Part shown: positions 58,470 to 64,000 of the stretch, piece after piece
Position numbering within the stretch: the first letter of the stretch is position 1
How the letters are laid out: every line of letters begins with the position of its first letter
Assembly (NCBI GenBank): GCA_004352715.1
Contig: SCFE01000043.1
Span: 1,420,090-1,484,089, forward strand
DNA from: Hofstenia miamia
Taxonomy: Eukaryota; Xenacoelomorpha; Acoela
Direction: 5' to 3'
Length of the DNA stretch: 64,000 nt
Translations under genes and position numbers: made by a program
The notes under the pieces: model-generated
Told to the model about the DNA's origin: nothing
The model's database searches: none
The model's input: only the letters and a program-made list of their open reading frames with translations

Positions 58470-59100
58470 TTATTAGTATAGAAATCTTAATGAAGAAAGA
58501 CGATGGTAAATTAAACAATTTTAAACGTAATAAAAGCAAGTATTAAGTGGCATTTGACTTCACTATCCCTATTATGGCTTAAAATATACATTTTTCTACT
58601 TAACATTAGTTGTAAAAGTGAATATTAAAATTAACATAAGAATAATTTATGCAAAAGTGCACCAATAGCTTAGAATTGTTTGAAACATACTAAAGCTGCC
58701 TTTGACCTTCTGCTTTATCGCAATTTCCTTAAAAAATTACTTTACGATCTAATCAAAATTTAAATATTTAATTTAAATTTTTAATTGCCAAAGTGATTAC
58801 CACATTGTCAAAAAATACATAAGAGGGCATGTTTACTAAAACGATATTACATAATGAAGACGAAAATTTTTTGTATTGTCATGGAATGTCAATCCTAACA
58901 AGTTTGATTTTGCACATGATATTTCTTTTGATTGACTATGCTTACTTATGAATGTGTCTTGCATATGTATTCATTTGTTCAGCGCAGTGTTATACATTCT
59001 GTGCAAAGCAATTGTTTCAGCGACTAACAAACAATTTTAATTCAATTTTGATGATTTGTGGAAGAATGCATTACCTAAATTCAGTAATTTGTTTACAGCG
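58470..59100. other. A+T-rich spacer
   Basis: Nothing recognised upstream of the LINE fragment. Confidence 0.5.
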
Positions 59101-59106
59101 GTTGCT

Positions 59107-60310
59107 TGACTTGATTTAGGCAAAGCATTTAATTCAATGAATTTCGATATTTTAGAAGAACAATTGAGTCTAGAAGGTTTTATTGTCAATGCAATAAATT
59201 TCATTATGAGTTTTTTAGAGAATCGCAGACAAAGATTAAAAAATGATCACATTTTTTCAGACTATACTACTACAAATCTAGGCTTACCACAAGGAACTGT
59301 ATTAGGGCTCATTCTTTTCACACTTTGTCAATGACATTTCAAAATCCTTGACAAATTGAACTATTTACCAATATGCAGACGATACTTGTATATTACGGAC
59401 AGCAAGAAATCCTTTGAGGCAACCAAACATTTGACAAAGGATATTTGAAACCTCGTAACATATTTCAATCGTAATAAACTAAAAATCAATTCTAACAAAA
59501 CTCAATTTATCATTTTTTCATCTAAAGAACAACAAAAGCTTACTGAAAATATTAAAATTAGTGTATGTGATAACGAAATTAATCAAAGTAAATGCAGAAA
59601 CAATTTAGGTGTATAAATAGACAATGATTTAAAATTTGATAATTTTTTCTCTCAAAAATTGAAAAGATGGCATCTGGAATTAAGTATTTGTACCATTTGC
59701 GTCATATAGGAAAACCGTCTCAGGTAGAATTAATTCATTCATTTGTCTTAAGTCAATTTAATTACTGTGCATTTGTTTTCCAAAATCTCACATCGCAAAA
59801 ACGTTCATCACTAGCAAAAATATTTAATTGGGCATTTAGAACACTAAATTATATTGAAAAACATGCATCCATAGCGCAATTAAGATCATCATATGATATC
59901 TTGGCCCCGAGTTACTTTATTCAGTATCAATCTTTATGTATGATTTACAAATTTATTCATGAATTAAGTTCATTAAGTTTTCTTAATAATTACATCAAAA
60001 CCAATAAAAGAAGTAAAAAACTTTTTAGTATCAATAATCGTCAAGACTCATTTTCTTTTAAATGTTCAATCTTATGGAATGAAATAAAATGTGAAAAAAA
60101 CTATAAACACTTCAAGAAAAAAATTAAAAATTTTTTATTAAATAGGCAATCATTATTGGGCATAGATCATAAACTCAATGCATGGTCGAATTACTTTTAA
60201 AACTGCCCTTTAATTAATATTGGATATTTAAATAGTTTTGTAAATATTTTTGTCATGTGTTCGTTTATAGATTTTATATAAATTTAATATACATTTAAGC
60301 AATAAATTTG
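59107..60310 (+). mobile_element. 3' half of a non-LTR retrotransposon (reverse transcriptase plus C-terminal domain)
   Basis: 5'-truncated as is typical of LINEs, beginning at polymerase motif A: DLGKAFNSMNFDILEEQL (59112 on, catalytic Asp kept). Then FIMSFLENRRQRLKND, GLPQGTVLGLILF (motif B, about 59281-59319) and, one frameshift on, QYADDTCI with an intact YADD at 59372-59383. Stops and frame changes follow to 59666. After them a 177-codon frame (59667-60200) is fully open: KYLYHLRHIGK, HSFVLSQFNYCAFVF, QKRSSLAKIFNWAFRTLN, and a C-terminal FKCSILWNEIK then FKKKIKNFLL. This is the thumb and C-terminal domain of CR1- or L2-like LINEs. It is the best preserved LINE in the window but is missing the endonuclease and the polymerase fingers. 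Confidence 0.85.
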
Positions 60311-60319
60311 CTTGTCGAT

Positions 60320-60955
60320 GATTTGGTTGTCGATGAATCTGAAATCAATTGCTGGAAGTATTTTAACATTCTTGGAGATGATATTGCAGCTCTCCACAAT
60401 CTGGATTTGCGCTAGTGTGTGTAAAGTAGATAGCTCGTAAAATTATGCAACTGTTGCCTAGTATATTGATGATGCTTTGAAGAAAATTAAGTTAACAAGG
60501 AACAATTTTCTTTTGCTACTCTCTGACGCTGCTGGTACATATATAATAGTTGCTGCTAAATGTATTAAGAACCCTTACCAGAGACTTCTTGGTGTGACAT
60601 TTACTCCATAAATACCGTTATGGCCGTTTTCAGATAATGTAGAATTAATAGATAATATAATAGTGTTCTTTTGGAACTAGTTAACAAAGAACAATCCCCC
60701 AAATATTCTATGATTCAAGCATACAACGACTAGCAGTGTTTTCACTTCAATGAAGATCGATGCACACGTCGGAATTATATCCAATTAATAATATAGCAAG
60801 CTTTTGCTGAATATGCCAATTGTGCAAAGGTACGACATGTTCCGTTGAAAGAAGCTTCTCTCCTCTGAAAAAAATTCGCAAAGATAACAACTTTCTGCCT
60901 GAAAACTTTGGGAAATATCATTTTAAGCACTGTGTTGATAAATAAAATTGATTTT
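60320..60955 (+). pseudogene. hAT transposase remnant
   Basis: VVDESEINCWKYFN (about 60328-60370) is followed by YIDDALKKIKLTRNNFLLLL and SDAAGTYIIVAAKCIKNPYQ (60465-60585), the LLxSDAAxYMxAAGKxLKxLYP block of one hAT group. A stop follows at the place of the usual HVTC. About 200 bp later CSVERSFSPLKKIRKDNNFL and PENFGKYHFKHCVDK (60838-60943) give the ERSFS-containing C-terminal dimerisation region and a natural stop. The catalytic middle is deleted, and stops lie near 60412-60460 and 60609. It directly follows the LINE 3' end, so one may have inserted beside or into the other. Confidence 0.78.
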
Positions 60956-61499
60956 ACCCTTAATCCCCAGTTTTTTCCCTAAAGTCGAAATTGAACAATA
61001 GTTATGTCAAAAAATTGTAGTTTTTGGGTCAAAATTGGGTCGCCTTAGTCAAAACATATCTCTTCCGAAAAATAATAACTACTAATTTTTTCATCCCCAT
61101 CCCAGTACATTAATATTATGATCCTAGATATGAGATCAACATAATTAAATGTTTAATTATTCGAATAATAAACATCGTCTGTACCATTGGTATGCTACCA
61201 GATTAACAAACGTGGTATCGCTAACGGAACGGTACTGAATCTAGTACTCCTTTAAGAACCCCTAGTAGTACCGGGGCTTCAGCATAAAACTTTGTTTTTA
61301 GAAAAATTGATTTACTATTTTGTGTTTTTTGGTTTTTAACGTTTTGAGATACTGGCATTTGGTTTTTGAGACATCGATAAATTATTTTGTGTTTTCTTGA
61401 TTTCTTTGTTTTGATTGGAAACTACCATTCATTAATTCAAACATTTAGCAACTTAAATAAAATATTTCCACTATATATAAAAAACTTCAAAATCAAAAT
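60956..61499. other. A+T-rich stretch with a GGTAC-rich patch
   Basis: At 61180-61270 GGTAT, GGTAC, TACC and GTACC words recur (for example GGAACGGTACTG and GTAGTACCGGGG), in the manner of hAT subterminal repeats. No paired terminus found. Confidence 0.4.
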
Positions 61500-61860
61500 T
61501 GACTTCTTTAGGAACACCAGATATTTTCCCGAACAAAGATAACATCCAAAAATGTATAGTTTGCTTCCATTCTATATAAATATAATTGTGGAGAATGCAA
61601 ATATTCTTATATCGTAGAAACAAAGCGACATTTTATGACAAGAATTAATGAACTTTTCACCAACAAAATTAGATGAATAAATTCCCCACTTACATTCAAT
61701 CTCATTTAGTTGTTAATGTTAGAAAATTGAATTTTAAATAATGCCTGAAGCATCGTGACAACATTTTTTCTGGGTCTGATGGAAATTTTTCCTAAATTAT
61801 TTCAATGGGTTTTGATTTGGTTGATTAAAATCGCGCTTCGATGAGATGGCCATTTCTATA
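61500..61860 (+). pseudogene. Second Penelope-like GIY-YIG endonuclease remnant
   Basis: On the plus strand YKYNCGECKYSYIVETKRHF (61575-61634) is followed by MTRINELFTNKI. The CxxC zinc-like knuckle, SYI(G)ET-RHF and RIxE(H) match the endonuclease of Penelope-like elements, but the Gly of YIG is Val (GTA at 61614-61616) and the following His is Leu-Phe. The frame just upstream (RNTRYFPEQR, then SLLPF) fits the usual pre-endonuclease linker. A TGA at about 61674 ends the readable frame. It lies in the opposite orientation to the remnant at 30257-30560, and the two differ enough to be separate subfamilies. Confidence 0.72.
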
Positions 61861-62420
61861 GACAGCTTTGTTTTTAATGTAACTATGTGGACTAACGACA
61901 TGATACAATTACTTGAATTATATTATTATTGGATTCTTTAAAAATATTGTTATAAATTGTCATATTTTCAATAAGACAACGAATTTTTTGTTTAGTTGCA
62001 ATTATGGCATACTAAATATTTAGTAGGCCATGTTGCAATTTATAAGATTCATAGAGAGCTTCTTTTCTTTTCTTATAATTTGACTAAAATTTAATTGTAA
62101 GAAAATGTTGTGAACATGTTAGCTAATGCAGCCAATATTAAAATTTCTATTGAAAATTATTTGCAGCTTGAACAGCTTAGAAAAAATTGTCAATTTAGTT
62201 AAATGAAAGAATTGATTTTAACATTTAAGAACTTCCCTTCTAAAATTTCAAGCTCTACTCGTGAGATTCTAAAGGACCAATTTTAGGAAGCTTCTAAGTT
62301 AAAGGGTGCACTTAAATCGAGCTTATCTTCTTTGGAATCCATTTGTAAAAGTGCTTACTCACACCTTTTAAGTTTGCATTGAAATAAAAATAGATGCATG
62401 TACATAATGAATATACTAGC
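61861..62420. other. A+T-rich spacer
   Basis: Nothing recognised. Confidence 0.5.
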
Positions 62421-62428
62421 ATTTCAAT
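62421..62428 (+). repeat. Left 8-bp target duplication (ATTTCAAT)
   Basis: Exact copy at 62646-62653. Confidence 0.85.
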
Positions 62429-62645
62429 AGGTGGCGTCACTGTAAATTTGCGGATTCGGTGCAAAATGTCAGTACTTTGTTATTTTGTTATGTTGGGCTC
62501 CCAAAATTGAAAATCAAAATTTAAACTTGGGGGCCCAAATTTGTTCAAAATTTCTAATAATAGTTTTTATTTATATCCTTGGACAATATATCATTTTATG
62601 CCATTTGGGGAAATATGCGCCCGAACTCTTTCAGTGACGCCACTG
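62429..62645. mobile_element. 217-bp hAT MITE
   Basis: The ends AGGTGGCGTCACTG and CAGTGGCGTCACTG (12 of 14) are inverted and flanked by exact 8-bp duplications ATTTCAAT. The CAGTGGCG start is classic for hAT. An internal inverted repeat GGGCTCCCAA / TTGGGGGCCC (62494-62537) can form a stem. Noncoding; a frame that starts at 62579 and runs out of the element is coincidental. Confidence 0.88.
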
Positions 62646-62653
62646 ATTTCAAT
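62646..62653 (+). repeat. Right 8-bp target duplication (ATTTCAAT)
   Basis: Exact copy of 62421-62428. Confidence 0.85.
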
Positions 62654-64000
62654 ATAAAACCAAGAGTAGCGTTCTATATTCACTCATCACTTGAGTTGAA
62701 ATCCTTTACTTGCTTAATTTTATTTACTGTAGCATTAGCACTCTTTGGTTTGAACCAACATGACACTTTGAGCCTAATCAATAATAATTACTTAGAAAAA
62801 ACGAATGCTTAATATTTTGGGTTGATTTCTCATAAATATTTTAGCAAATCCATGCATTCAAGCAATGAATGTCCAATTCATAATGAAAATCATCAGTGCA
62901 GAGAAGAAAATGCTTTGCTACAAAATAGCTACGAAAATTATCTACTAAGCAAGTAAATTTCGTGAATCAAATTAAGCTACATACAACGCACTACATGTAT
63001 ATATACATTTGCAATTGTGTAAAAGAACATCTTTGTTAAGGTAGAGGAGCAGATAATTAATGTATTTTATATATTCCAGAACTGAATGCATGGCAATAAG
63101 AAACCTATAATATTTTTATTAATTATGTATGTTCCATCTGTATATCAATATTCCCTTACATAGAACAATTTATGTCAAACTTGTCCTGGTGACGTATCTT
63201 ATTGAATTTTTTAAGTTGAGTGATTTGATGACAAAAAGTTAAAGCAATATTTTTCCAAATAAAATATTAAAATGTATTGCAAACTATTAATAATATCAGA
63301 AGAAATCAGCTGAAGAGCATTGAGGTTTTTATTAATAATTCAATTACAATGACAAATGAGAAGGATCTTATTTACTAATGTAACATCGCTGCTGGTTGTT
63401 ATTATCGGCCAGTCTATTGTTTTCAGTTTTAAGCATGTATTTGTAAATGTGTTGATAATGACATTGTTTATAATACCAATTAGGTGTTGTAAATAGAGAA
63501 CAGTTTTGTGAACAATTTTACAGAGTTGAATGGCAAGATGGGAATGCGTGAATCCCAGTGACAATACAATATCGTGCACAATTGCATGCAAAATATATTT
63601 AAGTGCAAGTTGGGAAATAATAATTCGTTTTTTGGCATTCACAGAATTGTTGTGGGAAAAAATTATAAATTTTTTAAGCAGTTACGAAGTTAAGCCTCCT
63701 GCAACTACCTTATTTATTTGATACAAAACAATTTCCCTAATTACCGATGAAGAAATAGATTTTTCAAATTTTTTAATTTTCTAAATTTCGTAAGCACTAT
63801 CTCAATAAATTATAATTTCATTGCCAATCTAAACTCCTAGGTATTCTAAAAAATTGTTTTGCTAAATTTCTTCATCGTATGAACTTTCAGTTATTTTCTT
63901 TAAATAAAGGTCTAATAGTTGCCACATGACGTTGCCCAAACATTGGATTTTCTTGTATAATTTTGTCTTATATATTATTTGAAAAAATTTTGGCAAGTCC
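62654..64000. other. A+T-rich right edge, no gene recognised
   Basis: A 100-codon minus-strand frame (63340-63642) and an overlapping plus-strand frame (63530-63721) have slightly balanced composition but no domain that I recognise. I do not call a gene. Confidence 0.45.

Noticed and set aside
62579-62812. 77-codon plus-strand frame with a hydrophobic segment
   Set aside because: It starts inside the 217-bp hAT MITE and crosses its target duplication. There is no homology, and the frame depends on the insertion.
63340-63721. Overlapping frames on opposite strands near the right edge
   Set aside because: Neither strand shows a recognisable family or clear splice sites. Mutual openness suggests chance.
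1-64000. Search by eye for tRNA, rRNA, snRNA and CRISPR arrays
   Set aside because: No tRNA B-box with cloverleaf context, no rRNA-like block and no regularly spaced repeats with unique spacers were seen. The DNA is eukaryotic in character.

Overview
This window looks like A+T-rich (about 70% A+T by eye) nuclear DNA from an invertebrate animal. It is dominated by decayed transposable elements and (TA)n microsatellites. It has no operons, no dense coding and no recognisable RNA genes. The only host-gene piece I can support is one exon with a canonical splice donor, encoding the N-terminus and first membrane helix of a class A G-protein-coupled receptor (minus strand, 35026-35251). The species cannot be named from the sequence. 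Two scaffold gaps (15442-16380 and 20264-20382), four isolated N bases (1960, 27003, 27629, 57679) and an exact 19-base Tn5/Nextera mosaic end (23672-23690) show that this is a short-read draft scaffold. Some local joins should therefore be distrusted.

Layout. 1-7860: noncoding, with a (TA)n tract, a 21-bp palindrome, lone hAT-like termini and a GC-richer repeat pair near 4074. 7879-8962: frameshifted Tc1-like transposon. 8985-15441: no recognised gene, then a gap flanked by (TA)n. 16393-17110: internally deleted hAT element inside (TA)n. 17429-17861: unidentified coding-like island. 19938-20443: non-autonomous hAT element rich in GGCTC, followed by a GCGGT-rich hAT-like end. 20650-26912: nothing recognised except the Nextera scar. 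26913-27590: dead long-TIR Tc1/mariner element with a duplicated end. 29585-29828: 122-bp tandem pair. 30181-30560: Penelope-like element 3' end. 35026-35251: GPCR exon. 36226-36327: 51-bp tandem repeat. 36496-36710 and 39406-39652: two piggyBac-type MITEs with TTAA target sites. 38201-38766: hAT MITE. 42060-44325 and 44315-45260: two LINE fragments in opposite orientation, abutting 5' to 5'. 45322-45741 and 47805-48602: two more hAT MITEs with 8-bp target duplications. 49000-49390: probable piggyBac transposase remnant. 49780-50460: LINE remnant. 56430-56790: mariner-like remnant. 57690-58160: unidentified decayed coding-like stretch. 58234-58462: twin hairpins. 59107-60310: LINE 3' half. 60320-60955: hAT transposase remnant. 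61500-61860: second Penelope remnant. 62429-62645: short hAT MITE.

How the parts relate. No autonomous element here is intact. Every transposase, reverse transcriptase or endonuclease I could read carries stops, frameshifts, deletions or active-site changes. The non-autonomous DNA elements are much better preserved at their ends: five have paired TIRs plus 8-bp duplications, and two have paired TIRs plus TTAA. This suggests they were mobilised in trans by hAT and piggyBac sources elsewhere in the genome. The most striking shared pattern is that the hAT-type non-autonomous elements carry clusters of one short GC-rich word near their ends, with a different word in each family (GGCTC, GGGTC/GACCC, GCCCC, GGCCG, GCGGT). 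That is a plausible set of family-specific transposase-binding codes. Several Tc1/mariner and hAT ends lie directly against (TA)n tracts, as expected if those tracts are preferred landing sites.
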